Assembly (NCBI RefSeq): GCF_019925205.1
Contig: NC_083565.1
Location: 37,166,241 to 37,230,240, forward strand
Length of the DNA: 64,000 nt
Direction: 5' to 3'
From: Metopolophium dirhodum
Lineage: Eukaryota; Arthropoda; Insecta; Hemiptera; Aphididae
A model generated the notes under the pieces. It did no database searches. It was not told the origin of the DNA and was given only the letters and a program-made list of their open reading frames with translations. Shown one piece after another: positions 35,701-46,340 of this stretch. Within the stretch, counting starts at the first letter, position 1. Each line of letters starts with the position of its first letter. Both the position numbers and the translations under genes were made by a program.

Positions 35701-38700
35701 AAAAATACATGCAATTATTATTTTAGAGAATTATTCTCGAAGTTAGGTTAGGTTTCACGAAGTTTTACTAATAAAAAACTGAAATTCAATAAATGTGTAG
35801 ATAAAAAAAATTAATGTATATTATTAAATGTTATTAGTTTTTTTTTATATGAGGGTGTGCCTTGGCACACCCGGCACACCCCGTAGGTCCGCCTATAATG
35901 ACACGCAAAAGGTAAATCTTATCGGTTTGCGATAAATTTAATCATAACAAAATCTCCACAGTAATTTTAACAAAAATTTTATTTTTGAATATTCTACATA
36001 TTTTCCTTAAAATCTAAAATTTGAGAAAAATGCCCCGCATTGTTCGAAAATTACATAAAATTACCTAAAATATGAAAAAATTACGTGAAGATGTACAAAA
36101 ATTATGCTAAAAGACAAAAAATATATTTATAACTAAAAATTACTAAAAATGCAAAAGATTGCAAAATAAAAATAATTTATTCTGAATCAAGGAAACATGA
36201 AACCAATTTTTAACTAAGATAGCATTGCGTCAGCCTAAGTTGCAAAGGGTGTATGTCAGAGCGTATGTTGAGCGGATTGGATCATGTTTGTTTACTGCCA
36301 TGGTGTTCTAAATAAAAGAGGTCCTAAAAATATGGCCAAAAATAATAATATTATACCAGGTGAATCATTTTGTACCAGCCCAGGAGGACATAATATGACA
36401 TCATAGCACAGTGGTCCAGTCCGCCTCTGCTTCCAACTTAAGTTAAACGTAATTTATAGATAAATAATAAACTATTCTATACCTGATACTCTATCCCAAT
36501 ATTGTATTATGATAATAGTATTTCATATTTAAATAGCAAAAAATATACCTGATAAATAACCATATTTAGATTTTGAATGAACATATTACCTAATATTATT
36601 ATATATTTAGATAATTTTGTTGGGTAGGTGCTAATAATAAATCACATTATTATATACACATTATAGGTACCTGGAAGACTTGTCGAACGAGTTCCACCCC
36701 GAGACGAAATCGTGGATGAAGACTCTCCAAGGAATAGCCCTACTAATCCAATGTTTCGGCGGCGAAGTGCCGTCGTTCCTTTTTTCCAGTAAATCATTAC
36801 CCGAAGACCTTTTTACGACTTATAAAACTGATTGTTTTCCATATCGTTATAGGCTACATACTGAAACGTGTGGATCACATGACCATATTCTCCATGGTGT
36901 TTTTCACGTTCACGTTTATATTCTTTTTGTACACGGTCATCGAGAACCCTCTTTGGGCACTACCAGTGGAGTTACTCAACGGGATAACGTTCGCGCTGTC
37001 TTATTCGGCAGCCATTTCGTACGCGTCACTTATAACTCCTGCCGGTGCTGAAGGAACACTCCAAGGAGTCGTCGGGACGGCTTACACGGGAATAGGTTCG
37101 ATATTAGTTCATGTTTGCATATTAAAATAATATTAAGAGGACGAGCCGTTTATCGTCTTTGTCTTACAAGCAAGGCTGGTAACGAGTTAAAAAGTTAAGA
37201 TTAAGTTAAAAAGTTAATTTAATAAATTGTAACTAGTTAATTTTGGCTTTTCATTAACTTAACTGTTAACTTACAATTTTTTTTTTTTTAATTAACGTGA
37301 AATTAACGAGTTAATTTTTCATTTTAAGAAGTAAATTATGTTAATTTATTTTGTTTTTATTTTGATTATATTTCACTATTTTAGCCTGTTTTGTTTTACA
37401 TGTCAAACAATATTTACCGTGAATTGTTTAAAGTTAAAAATGTAAATCATTCTAATCTAACATAATATATGGAAATAATGTATAAAGTATAAACACTATA
37501 GTCTATAATTTAGTTTTGGGTTGGGAAAAAAATAAGTACGCTAGCGTTGTACAAACAAATTATTATTTTAACTTAATAAAAAGTTAACAAAAAATGTGAA
37601 TTAACTTTTAACTTAACTGAGTTAATCTATAGTTAAATTGACTTTTAACTTTTAACATTTTGTTATTAGTGCATACTAACTTAACTTAACTGAGTTAAAA
37701 AAAATCACTAACTTGCCCAGCCTTGCTTACAAGTGCGTAACGTAGCAAATTTAAGCTCAGGAGAACTCGTTTAGCTCCGTTAAAAAAAATTAGAGTGAAT
37801 CGACCTGTTGAGAAACTTGATGATAAGTACATTATCTGTATTTACCTAGAAATTCGCTAAACTATACCGGTTTAAAATGATCCCACATTATCCCGCACTG
37901 GGATAATAAACCATGTAAATGATATGGTCCAAACATCCCGGTGCATTATTTTTCACACCGGTTTAGTGTAGCGAATTTCTATTGTATGCGGTTTCTTTAC
38001 GATTGTTAAGTTTTTTAGTAAGTTATACGTATATCTATAGTACAGCGTACATTAAAAATGCTCATAACTCACTTGAAAACAGAATTATCGTAAAACCCAC
38101 ATACAAATAATGTTCTTACCGTCATGTTTTATAATAAGCCGATTCACTCTAATTTTTAAACTAACTAAGTTAAACGCAGTGTTGGGTATATTACTTTTGA
38201 AAAGTATTATAAATTACGTTAATCGTTACATTAAATATTTTATTTAGATTGCATTCGAGTTCCCTGACATTATTTTTATCACGTTACTTTACTTTTTCAT
38301 TCAAAAAGTAGGGCATTACAAATAACGTTACTTTTTTTTAAATAATTACAAAATTTGTCCATAATGAATAAGTGAATAACAAGTAGAAGACACTTGCATT
38401 GTTAATGACTTAATGTTGTACATGAACAAATTGTATAAGTTCCTGGGATCTTTAACAATATTGTTGTTTACCTATTATTTTTTATAAAAACATTCTGAAT
38501 CGTAAATACATTTTATTGATTTTTCATTTTCTCAAATATCCTAGCCCCCAGTTTTTGTCATACATTCTACATTCATAACTTATTTTAATAACGTAGATAA
38601 TAACATGCCTAATGCGTTACTCCATAGAAATTACTTTTAAAAAGTAATTTCGTTACAATTGCATTAATTTATATAAAATATAATGAAACAACTACAGCGT

Positions 38701-40288
38701 TACTGCAAAGTAATTTCATTACAGTGATTTTTAATTTACGTTACGTTGCAACCCAACACTGGTTAAACGGACCTGCTAAGCGTGAATTTCATTGTTATGC
38801 ACTTGTGAGACGGAGACAACAAATATCTGTGTAGCGTCCTCTTTAGGGCGTCAGAGCCGGTCCTCAGTAGAAAAACATGTCTTACTGCAAGAAAAATTCT
38901 CACACCATGTAAAAAAGTCCGATGTCGTTAGTTGTTTTTTTTTTTTTAAGACAAGAGAACGTTTTATCGGTCGGGCGGAGACCGCTTTTCAAAATAATAA
39001 TTATTAATATATGTATTTGAATAATGCATAATATTAATTATTAATCCGACATATCGACGAGGCTAAGTTAAGTAATTTTATACACCTATCAAGCCCCCTA
39101 AATAGTTATCGGGCAGTAGATTAGTGGAAAAATATTATGACTAAGGTAGCAACTAAAATATTAAATATAATTTTCAAAGTTTATACGACTGTGGATTGTG
39201 GACTGTGGAGTATTGGAAAAACCGGCACCGACATCATTAAGGGAATATTGCAAACAGACAGTTTTTAAGGAGTTCAAAATAGGCAATTTAAATTTCATGC
39301 ATGCGTGCATTGTTAAAAAATAGGTACAGTATTTAGGAACAATATTTTCAAAAGAGCAGCCTGATCGATCTCGAGTAGACGTCATAATACTAAATTCAAA
39401 TCACTTTTACAAAAGTATAATCGCATTACCTGTAAGTCTATCGGTATGATTGACAAACTTTGGTACATTTTGGTTGAAATAACTGACCGTTTGCAATCCC
39501 CTTAAATACATAATATAAATTATACAGCGTGTGACAAAACGTCCTGATAAATTTAAATCAAAAATTGATACTAGTATGAAAAAAATGATGAAAATTATAT
39601 GGACAATAAATAATTTAGGATTTACTTATGTTTGAAAATCCAAAAAAATAATATTTTGAAAAATATTTTTACTTTTTTTAAATTATATAATTTATTCCAA
39701 AAAAGTATTGATATTTTAAACATTTTTAATAAATAAACATTTTACCATCAATATTTTTCTAAAAATTACATTTAAAAAAATGGCTATTTTGATTCGTTCC
39801 AAATTGTTTTTATTTTCAGTATTAAAAATTAAAATTAAAATTAAAATTAAAATAAAAAATAAAAAATCTTATACTATAATATATTATTATAGCGCAAGTG
39901 CCTATACATTTTAGGTACATGAAAATCAATTTTAAAATATTGATCAGAACAAAATTTTTTTCATTTGTCAGATCATTTTGTTACCCACACGTTTTATACC
40001 TATATAATATAAACTTGAAAATATTTTAACTTTACATTAACGATGTTCATTGGTTGTGTCTTAGGTGCGCCAGTTGGAAGCTTCGTTGGTGGTTATATGT
40101 TTAAACATATTGGAAGTATTGCTTCGTTTAAGGTGTTGAGCGTGGTCGCACTTCTCACTTGTGCCATACAAATTATTGTCAATTATATATTAAAGCGTTT
40201 GTCTAAAAATGAAGATGCCAAGGACATTTATAGTAAAGTTCAAACTAAAGATGACAATATCGAAGAAGACATAAATTTAACATCCTAG
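23660..40288 (+). CDS. MFSD6-like transporter B, complete gene, seven exons, 447 codons
   Basis: Joined exons 23660-23726, 29378-29740, 32433-32620, 33699-33835, 36667-36788, 36853-37095 and 40065-40288 give 1344 nt without internal stops; intron phases are 1, 1, 0, 2, 1, 1. The product is a major facilitator superfamily membrane carrier of the MFSD6 (MFS_1-like) type. The N-terminus (NRKLLLMKIHYF) has the family's usual start, GAVTDKYKCRR after TM2 is the motif-A loop, and 12 hydrophobic spans can be counted, with the central loop around KVVQENDTKIVASDVKK. The substrate is not evident. ATG 23660 is the first in-frame ATG. The gene is paralogous to gene A upstream, and its 16.6-kb span is mostly repeat-filled introns. 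The structure is inferred from splice sites and homology, not transcripts. Confidence 0.87.
24285..24560 (+). repeat. dispersed repeat R1, copy 3 (partial)
   Basis: GTGTGTAAGTGGATGTTGCT head, CAAGTGGGTCACTGTAATGG, AAAAACGATTCTGAGCGAAA and ACGGTCAGTCAGCCTATAAT, in intron 1 of gene B. Confidence 0.75.
24812..25230. mobile_element. AAGTTAA-rich hAT-type MITE copy
   Basis: Starts GGCTGGGCATTAACGAG and runs through AAGTTAA/TTAACTT repeats until it meets an R1 copy at 25236. The right end is not clean. Confidence 0.6.
25236..26050 (+). repeat. dispersed repeat R1, copy 4 (most complete)
   Basis: Head GTGGGCAAGTGGGTGTCGCT at 25242; AAAACGATTCTGAGCGAAAA near 25342; distal section with the readable segment KMETENVRKQLKISQNIWK (25711-25770) and NFLKNRFCVKIPVF; end TTCGCTCAGAATC near 26040, which is inverted relative to GATTCTGAGCGAA in the head. 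The readable segment recurs in other copies with stops, so it is not a host gene. Confidence 0.75.
26213..26353 (+). repeat. direct duplication in intron 1, left copy
   Basis: About 140 bp from GAGTTTTTTTTTATTTAATA to CATTATATATTAAT, repeated nearly exactly at 27861-28002. Confidence 0.85.
27607..27790 (+). repeat. dispersed repeat R1, copy 5 (head only)
   Basis: GTGGTTAGGTGTATGTCGCT, CAAGTGGGTCAATGTATAAT and AAAAACGATTAGCGGAGACG. Confidence 0.65.
27861..28002 (+). repeat. direct duplication in intron 1, right copy
   Basis: Second copy of the 26213-26353 block, with a few substitutions and short indels. The long palindrome begins 13 bp later. Confidence 0.85.
28015..28140. repeat. long palindrome (42-bp arms, 42-bp spacer)
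   Basis: 28015-28056 and 28099-28140 are reverse complements with one mismatch in 42. The arms contain ACCACTAGTTCCCT and CGCTCAGAATCTAAAAT; the latter is the end signature of R1. The spacer contains ACTTATATATAAGT, itself a palindrome. Confidence 0.93.
28430..28691. mobile_element. right half of a TTAA-flanked MITE
   Basis: Ends GTAAGACGAAGACAACA ... GTCGTCCTCTTAA, as the complete copy at 15308-15743 does. The left end was not found. Confidence 0.65.
28826..29310. mobile_element. hAT-type MITE, right end lost
   Basis: Begins CAGTGTTGGGGAGTAACTT and continues in AAGTTA/AGTAATTT-rich sequence like 38177-38761. The matching right terminus is absent and it stops close to the acceptor of exon 2. 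Confidence 0.6.
29378..29740 (+). CDS. gene B exon 2
   Basis: Acceptor TTGTTCAG at 29370-29377. Encodes the rest of TM1 (GYAPFSPFLTTISKQ), TM2, the motif-A loop GAVTDKYKCRR, TM3, and TM4 up to ICMDLLG; donor GTAAAA at 29741. Confidence 0.87.
29741..30768 (+). other. gene B intron 2, left part
   Basis: AT-rich, with a T-run near 30122-30140. An open stretch at 30439-30813 has no coding character and overlaps the start of a MITE. Confidence 0.55.
30769..31282. mobile_element. second type of TTAA-flanked MITE (514 bp)
   Basis: TTAAGGAGTGTC on the left and GACACTCTTAA on the right. The inverted similarity continues over about 50 bp (TTTTCAAATGAGAA is present on both arms). There is no coding capacity. 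Confidence 0.7.
31283..32432 (+). other. gene B intron 2, right part
   Basis: A GC-richer patch at 31840-31990 (GCGGGCCGGGGAAATG) resembles an old transposon end; no boundary was found. Otherwise featureless up to the acceptor at 32431-32432. Confidence 0.4.
32433..32620 (+). CDS. gene B exon 3
   Basis: Encodes GKDKNNYGKQRLWGSIGWS (TM5 start), GACVDWYSAG and TM6 (GYVIALLCFLLDIYVV), ending FKLK in phase 0 before GTACAG. Confidence 0.87.
32683..33300. mobile_element. DNA transposon remnant with GAATTGCCTCC motifs
   Basis: Left end GGGCGCTCTCGAATTGCCTC, right end inverted (GAGGCAATTTGAGTGTCACC). Flanks GTGTGTTT and GTATGTTT match at 7 of 8. The motif RAATTGCCTC also occurs twice more in direct and once more in inverted orientation just inside the ends, as subterminal binding-site arrays do. 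Confidence 0.65.
33699..33835 (+). CDS. gene B exon 4
   Basis: Acceptor TTATAG. Encodes the central loop (VVQENDTKIVASDVKKVF) and TM7 (VLAFLLWVVLIGFFMSF), ending two bases into a Trp codon before GTAAGC. Confidence 0.87.
33836..34908 (+). other. gene B intron 4, left part
   Basis: Contains AATGCCCTAAAA-type repetitive sequence (34060-34700) that reappears at 36000-36200 on the far side of the element at 34909. It is probably one old repeat split by that insertion. Confidence 0.45.
34909..35897. mobile_element. DNA element with 10-bp target duplication, MULE-like
   Basis: Ends TAGGCGGACC and inverted GGTCCGCCTATA, flanked by ATGACACGCA at 34899-34908 and 35898-35907. A 9-10-bp duplication is typical of Mutator-like elements. 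The 989-bp body has inner GTGTGCC/GGCACACC repeats and one open frame at 35393-35611. Confidence 0.75.
35393..35611 (+). other. open frame of 72 codons inside the MULE-like element
   Basis: GTG-started frame reading VSCLNHDIALNEIPNLKLPK, then Tyr/Asn-rich sequence to TAA. GC is somewhat above its flanks. I recognise no family. It may be a captured exon fragment or chance. Confidence 0.2.
35908..36666 (+). other. gene B intron 4, right part
   Basis: The AATTACCTAAAA repeat continues to about 36200, then unremarkable AT-rich DNA to the acceptor TTATAG at 36661-36666. Confidence 0.45.
36667..36788 (+). CDS. gene B exon 5
   Basis: Encodes YLEDLSNEFHPETKSWMKTL and TM8 with QCFGGEVPSFLF, ending one base into a codon before GTAAAT. 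It corresponds to the first third of the single exon 372-736 of gene A. Confidence 0.87.
36789..36852 (+). other. 64-bp intron unique to gene B
   Basis: GTAAAT ... GTTATAG, 64 bp. Gene A has continuous coding sequence here, one residue longer than the spliced gene B. Confidence 0.85.
36853..37095 (+). CDS. gene B exon 6
   Basis: Encodes YILKRVDHMTIFSMVFFTFT (TM9), then LPVELLNGITFALSYSAAIS (TM10) and GTLQGVVGTAYTGIG (start of TM11). Ends in phase 1 before GTTCGA, the same phase as gene A. The donor is weaker than the others. Confidence 0.84.
37171..37725. mobile_element. complete AAGTTAA-rich hAT-type MITE
   Basis: CAAGGCTGG at the left, CCCAGCCTTG at the right, exact 8-bp duplication CTTACAAG at 37163-37170 and 37726-37733. 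It defines the ends of the AAGTTAA family. Length 555 bp, non-coding. Confidence 0.93.
37847..37981. mobile_element. small TA-flanked foldback element
   Basis: TAGAAATTCGCTAAAC and its near-perfect inverse GTGTAGCGAATTTCTA enclose 135 bp including the TA pairs, with a second inner inverted pair around ACCGGT. Confidence 0.75.
38177..38761. mobile_element. hAT-type MITE, CAGTGTTGGG family
   Basis: CAGTGTTGGGT left and ACCCAACACTG right, exact 8-bp duplication GTTAAACG at 38169-38176 and 38762-38769; 585 bp, rich in AAAGTAATTTCGTTAC-type subterminal repeats. Confidence 0.93.
38846..40064 (+). other. gene B intron 6, right part
   Basis: Holds a weak TA-flanked inverted-end element (about 39523-39997, ends CAGCGTGTGACAAAACG and CACACGTTTTATA) and an (AAAATT)n stretch near 39825-39860. 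No exon. Confidence 0.45.
40065..40288 (+). CDS. gene B exon 7 (stop)
   Basis: Acceptor GTCTTAG. Encodes GAPVGSFVGGYMFKHIG (end of TM11), TM12 and a charged tail (SKNEDAKDIYSKVQTKDD), stop TAG 40286-40288. The tail is longer and more acidic than that of gene A. Confidence 0.88.
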
Positions 40289-40597
40289 TATTATTTTGTC
40301 AGAAAATTATTTTGTTATTATTTATAAAAGAAATAGCTGCATTTTGTGTTATTGGTTTTTTGTTCAACATTTTATATATTTTAGATTTTATAAACTTAAA
40401 TATCATATGAAAAATCTCAAACAAGAACTGTTATTACCGGTAAACATAATATAGCAATACATTAAAACATAATTTCAAAAATTGTAAAATACAATAACTC
40501 CTTATCGTCGGTAAGTTATCGAATTCTGATCGTTCTGGCTGTTGGGTTTCTGTTATAACCACAATTTTTGTCGAAAAATATTTACAAGATATTCTAA

Positions 40598-40603
40598 AAT
40601 AAA
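40598..40603 (+). terminator. candidate polyadenylation signal of gene B
   Basis: AATAAA 310 bp after the stop; the choice is uncertain in AT-rich DNA. Confidence 0.3.
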
Positions 40604-43429
40604 ATCCTGATTTAATCGATTAGTCATTAAAAAACAATATTATTAGAATTTTCTGCTATGAAAAATTGCAATAGGTACAGCATTAATGACCTGCGTAAGA
40701 CCTTTGGAAGAGGGTGGTTGTGTTAATTTAAATTTTTTGAATTTTCATAAATTATTTGTCAAGTATTGCGGTGCTCCTATAATTTTTTTATAGTACCTGC
40801 TACATCAGTTAATGCACAGAGATATGGATTATGGCAATATAAAGACCTAGCTGCTATTGAGACAATCAAATAAACTCAATACAATTTGCAGTATTTGATG
40901 AGGTGTTGCTTTGAAGTTGTCCCGTTTATATACAATTTCAGATTAATGCTAACATAGAATTGCTTATTGGTAAATTTTGCTGGTAATTGCACACGCATTT
41001 TTTAAAAAACAATTTGGTGCATCTGTTATTTTGATAAAAGACTTACTTTTATGATTTTGTTTATCCAACTCATATGTCTATTCTATAGTCAATGGTTCTA
41101 AAATAAATTATTTTAAACACATACAAAGCAATAAATTATTTATTTAAAAAGACTATTTCAATATCATTATTTCATAACTGCACGTCTCTCATTTAAAACC
41201 TATATTTTACATTAAATGTCTAAAAATAACATTGATGTTTTTAAAATAGGCCTAACCTATCCTAACCTACATTATTGGTACTAAAAATATATTAACTAAA
41301 CATTACCTGCTAGCGGGTATTGAGAGAGATAAATCGTTTAAATAATTTTTTTTTGTTCTTTCTGAAAAACTACAAAAACTGAGATACGCACTGTAGTTGT
41401 AGTTTATAAGGTACGAATTAGCTAGGAGTATACTGTATTAATTGTCTGCTTAAGAGCTATTTTCCATCATGATGACGGAAAAATACTAGTGCACGCAGGT
41501 GGTATACAATGGTATAATGTAGGTATGTTTAAAATATTTATACATATAGCTACCTATTTATATCACGAACCCGATCACGACATTCTATACGGTATGCGAT
41601 ATCTACTTAATAGTTGGTATAAACTAAATATTCAAATATGATATAAATATATATTATATTTACAATAACGACGATTATAACGTATAATAATTATAATGTA
41701 TTACACCTGTTACGATTCTCTCGGTGGCCATAAAACATTTTACTGCATTTTTTAATAATCATAAAAAAACTTGAAATAGACTCTTCAAATATTAGTTGCC
41801 TTTTAATAGTTTTTATCCAGTATAGTACTTCCCACTGAAGAATTCATATTTTTATTTAAAAGTGGTTTGATGTGAACAAGATGAATATTATTTATCATAA
41901 AATTATAGTTATTTTAATAGTTTTAATTTAATGAATTATTACTAAAAAGTAGGTAATCTTAGGCACGTAAGATAGCATTGTATTACTTTGTTTATAAACA
42001 CTTAAAACACTTACACAACTATTATGGCAATTTGAGTTACAAAGTCGACCAAATTTTTTGCATTTACAGAGATTTGTATTACTTAATAATACAGTAGTAA
42101 TGACGGACTACCCGACGTTGTGACAATATTATAATCATTCGATTTAAAATTGGTAAAGGTTTAATGATTAGATAATGAAATATTATCTAAATTACCTATA
42201 CTGTTTGCAATTATAGTGTTCGCACAAATGTGCAATATACTATGTGATCACATTGTCATTGAAATTTCAAATTACAGATCAGTTCGTATTATTGGAAGCC
42301 ATCATCACGTATACTGAGTACAACTAGATAAGTATCTTGTAACTAGTAAGTCGTGATATCAAACGAATAAAATATATAAGAATAGTTTTGTGGTGTTATT
42401 GTTACATATAAATACTATTCGACATAAATGTGTGCTGTAATTAATTAACTTTGCCCACTTGAATCCGAGAGGCGTACACTTTGTCCAGGCAATCTCGTAA
42501 AATGCCCGGCCATTGTATGAACAAATTGAGTATTAAAATGGTCATTCTTACATTACTCAAAATTTCATTTTACACAGTGCCCGGATTTCCTACTTTTCCC
42601 GTAACATAATATATACCATGTAAACAGCCACCTTTGTCAACTGGTGAAAGTCGATTGAGCTCCGACACCGCTCTCTAGCGATGACGTACGGTCACACCTG
42701 GCCTTCTCTCAATCGACCACAATTGATCGGTAGAGCGCAATGCTGTTACCGTCTCGGCCCGAAACGCCCACGTGTCCGTTTACCCATATTATTATTGTAT
42801 CTGTATTCTGTATTATTGAAATTCAAAAATTGTCCAACGGTATTTTTAGATTATGATTCAACCGTTTGTGACGACTATTATGACGACGGAGAATCACATA
42901 TTATACAAATAGATATATTTATATTATAGTATTATACGTATATTAGGTAAGTCAAATATTTAGACTCATTTTGAGCTATTTATTCTATGCAAACTATTAT
43001 TTACAAATCACAACATATTCTAAACGGTACGTCTATAATTCGGTATTGACATAAGTTAATAAACAATCATGATAAGTTATATAAATCTAGGAGTAGTAGT
43101 TCCTGGCCGGCCAAATTGTGCACGTTATTCAATTTTGTCTCATTTCAACCTTTTGTTCCTCTACAATATGTTTTGATTGCGTCCCGAAGACATGCCCTTA
43201 ACAATATCTTTACAAAGATAACGCTAAGAAAATATTTTTTTTTTCACTTGACTTATTTATTTATTTTTTAAATAAGAATCTTAACCAAACATAACAACGA
43301 TTAAAATTAGAGGTATACAATACCAATTTTAATGTTTTTTTAGATTTCATGAGCGAATAGCAAATGAATGTATTGTATTTACATTTTACAATGATGTGTG
43401 TTATTTTTTGCTAACGTCAGCATATTTTG
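40604..43429. other. intergenic; no gene recognised
   Basis: Mostly AT-rich. A GC-richer patch at 42630-42790 contains ATG 42681 with an 82-codon frame to 42929 (ends with acidic CDDYYDDGES), but it has no family resemblance and no splice support. It could be an untranslated exon or chance. Confidence 0.4.
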
Positions 43430-43830
43430 TGATAGTAAAAATGCTCCAAGTTTCGGCATCAGCGTATTTTCTGATGAAAAGTGAATATAGTTGGTGCATT
43501 TGGGAGATCAAAATTCTCAGTCAAAAGCGTCGAGAAAAAAAATGAGAATTTGTATGCAAAACCAATTCTTAAATTCAAATTTTTATTTGGTGAAACTCAA
43601 AAACTAATAGCACTTAAAATGTTCACCAAATAATTATATTAGGATATTCCATATATTATGCAAACATTTTCTAAATATTTTGACTCTTTTTGGGCTATTT
43701 ATTTTTTCACATTTTTTTAAAATTATTATTGTAGATAACTTGATAGAAATCATGAACATTTAATACAAGGGTCCTTATAAGTTGCTTTCAATCCTAAGCT
43801 ATAAAAATTGAACATTTTATAATTGTTTAA
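43430..43830 (+). repeat. R1 fragment
   Basis: Matches the distal part of copy 2 (AAAAGTGAATATAGTTGGTG, GGGAGATCAAAATTCTC, TTTTGGGCTATTTATTTT), with a short 3' extension. Confidence 0.5.
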
Positions 43831-43844
43831 TAAATAGTTGTAAC

Positions 43845-44171
43845 TTAACTTTGTATAGTTAATTATCATTGTGGTGCAGCTAAGTTAATTTTCTTTTCGT
43901 GTCATGCGTAATCAAAAAGACAATACTATTCGTTGACTCTTTTTCGATTTTGATCATTTATTTTCGAATTATATATTATAATAATCTATTTTTTTACACA
44001 GTGTTAACCGTCTTGGTAAATGTTTGTGTATAACAAAATACTAGGGCAGTTTATGACTTAAAAATATTATAACTTGAAAAAAATTAACTTTTTTTAACTT
44101 AGTTAAGTTAATTTTATTTCTGTCCTAACTTGTATAGTTAATTTTTTTTTTTTGTGAACTTTTTTAACTTG
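43845..44171. mobile_element. AAGTTAA-rich MITE fragment
   Basis: Right end AACTTGCCCACCTTTG at 44156-44171 with TTAACTT repeats; the left end is unclear. Confidence 0.5.
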
Positions 44172-45539
44172 CCCACCTTTGATTATAAACCTATGCATAA
44201 AAAACATGGTGGAAGCGTGGCGCACAAAACAATACTGAAGACGCTGTGCAGCATATTATAATTTATAGCCTCCTATCTAAAGGACGAAAAATGTGACCTT
44301 GCCACATCGAATCTTCCTACACCTGCCATTGTAACCATATGGTTTATGGTATACTCAGTGTTGCACTGCTGCAATTACGTGTCGTATTCACTGAGCTCTA
44401 TATACTCTATATACTCTATATAAACGAGCTGTGGCCGGTGTTCGATATATTACTTTAACAACAGTCCTGCGTGACCATTAAATTCTTTAAGATATTAGAT
44501 GCTTTTCATTTTATGATTGGAATTTCACTAGGTACCGAAAATATGCCACTTGGCGCCACGATTAGCGGCTGGCCGATCTTATTTTTTCGTGTACACAAAT
44601 CGCGAACACAGTTTAGAAAAAACTACATAATATTTAACTAAAATGTCCGTGTATAACTAATATTCTTTGGAAAAAGTAATTATTTTTGTAAGTTCTATGT
44701 ACTAGCTGCAGTGGCGACTTCTATCATATTCTATTCTATAGTATTTATAATCAAACAGTAACCGATGATGGTCATCAAGAAGAGTATTAGGCCCCTGCAA
44801 CCCATCAGTTCCTGATTCTATCGCGTTAAAAAAACAAACTCTTCAGCTTTATAATATAAGTATAAATTTTAAATAATAATAAAGAATATTTATAATATTA
44901 TAAACGATGGTAAGAACTTAGAATAGCACAAATAAATAATAAACAATTTTATTGACGGGAGAGACTGATTTATTTTGCAATGTCAATACACATTATTATA
45001 ATTAAAAATAAACTATAAAATTATGTAATGTTGGGGCTAAGGCATTTTTGAGTTTGAAGTTGATGTAGACATGAGTTAACAGTTCTGGAACAAAACAAAA
45101 AATAGTCGATTAATACAATATACTAAAGTATAAAAGTATAGAATCTTGGTAGAATTAAACAATAAATTCTAAAAAGGTTACAAAATTCGTTATACTTTAC
45201 AGTGTTGTAAAAAACATATTTAAATACAGATAAGAATACATCGATGCAGAAAGTATTTCAAATACATTCCAAATACTTTTAAGTTTTAAGAAAAAGTTTC
45301 TAAAAACTATTTGGTCAATACTTGGCATATAATTTAAATTTTATTTATTTAATTGTGCAAGTAGGAAAATGAATTAAGTAATTACAAATTTATAGTTGTG
45401 ACGTCACATTTAAGTATTATTAACACTTTATACTACCAAGTACCAACCTACTTCATTTTATACTAAAAATTGAAAGTAAATAAATTTTTTTTATAATTTA
45501 ATATCAATTAAACAATAACTAGTTGTTTATAAAATATTC
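44172..45539. other. no gene seen; short tandem repeat near 44396
   Basis: CTCTATATA is repeated three to four times at about 44396-44424. The remainder is AT-rich without supported features. Confidence 0.5.
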
Positions 45540-46340
45540 AAAAGTATAAATTATTTAGACTTATTTTGAGCTGTTTACGGACATTTTCAGTTTCCATTTT
45601 TTTTTCTATTAGTATCAATAAAATTTTATTTGTTGGTTAAAAAAGCTTGAAAATTTAATAGAAAGCTCCTAGGTTATTTTTTCAAAGGCAGATGAAAAAA
45701 ATTAAAAGTCCTTACTCACAGTTTTTATTTATAAGCATTTAAAGTTCAAATATTGACAAATACGGAAAAAACACGAAAATTAGCAAATTATTTTGAGTTG
45801 AGAATTCATAAAAATTTTCTTTTTAAATCTAAGATTTGAAAAAATGTAATACAAGATTCCTCATAAGTTTTTCTGCCTTTATCAAAAAAAAAAAAAAATG
45901 TCTACAAGAAAGTCAAATTAAATTTTTATGAGCGTTTGAAATTCATATTTTTACAACATTTGATATTCACTCGATATCTCAGGTAACGATTTTACAAAAG
46001 TAACAAAAGTAAAAATTTCCCAGTAGTTTTCAAAAACGCTGTGAAAAACAAAAGAAAAATTAATGGAATTTTTACGGAATTTTTACTGTTTTTGAGAAAA
46101 TTGATTTTGGTTTTTGGTGCAACTTTTAAACAAATTACTGTAGGTACATGCAATTTTGTCTGAATGTTTATATTAGCATTTTTTATACACCATAACAATT
46201 TCTAAATAATTTGACTCTTTTTGAGCTGTTTACGGGCATTGTCAGTTTTCAATTTTTTTAGTTTTGTTTTCTATAAATATCAATAAAATTTTATTTGTTG
46301 GGTAAAACAGCGTGAAAATTTAATATAAGGCTCCTGATAT
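45540..46340. repeat. two R1 fragments, same orientation, back to back
   Basis: GAGCTGTTTACGGACATTTT at 45570 and GAGCTGTTTACGGGCATTGT at 46223, each followed by an ATCAATAAAATTTTATTTGT block. Between them, on the minus strand, lies the degenerate R1 frame with NANINIQTKLHVPTVICLK (46198-46100), as in copy 4. Confidence 0.65.

Larger units (their letters stand above)
37133..38845. mobile_element. TTAA-flanked MITE containing three nested elements
   Basis: Left end TTAAGAGGACG, right end GCGTCCTCTTTA (one base off TTAA), with inner sequence shared with 15308-15743 (TAGAGTGAATYGACCTRYTG, AATGCTCATAACTCACTTGA). Removing the three insertions (37171-37725, 37847-37981, 38177-38761) with one copy of each target duplication leaves 424 bp, against 436 bp for the intact relative and 424 bp for the copy at 56904. 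Confidence 0.88.

Noticed and set aside
36680..37051. Continuous frame across exons 5-6 of gene B
   Set aside because: It reads through the 64-bp intron and then continues out of the transporter frame; homology to gene A supports splicing.
42681..42929. 82-codon frame with acidic end resembling the anchor exon at 8306
   Set aside because: Only about seven acidic/Tyr residues are similar and no membrane span follows; not enough for a paralog.
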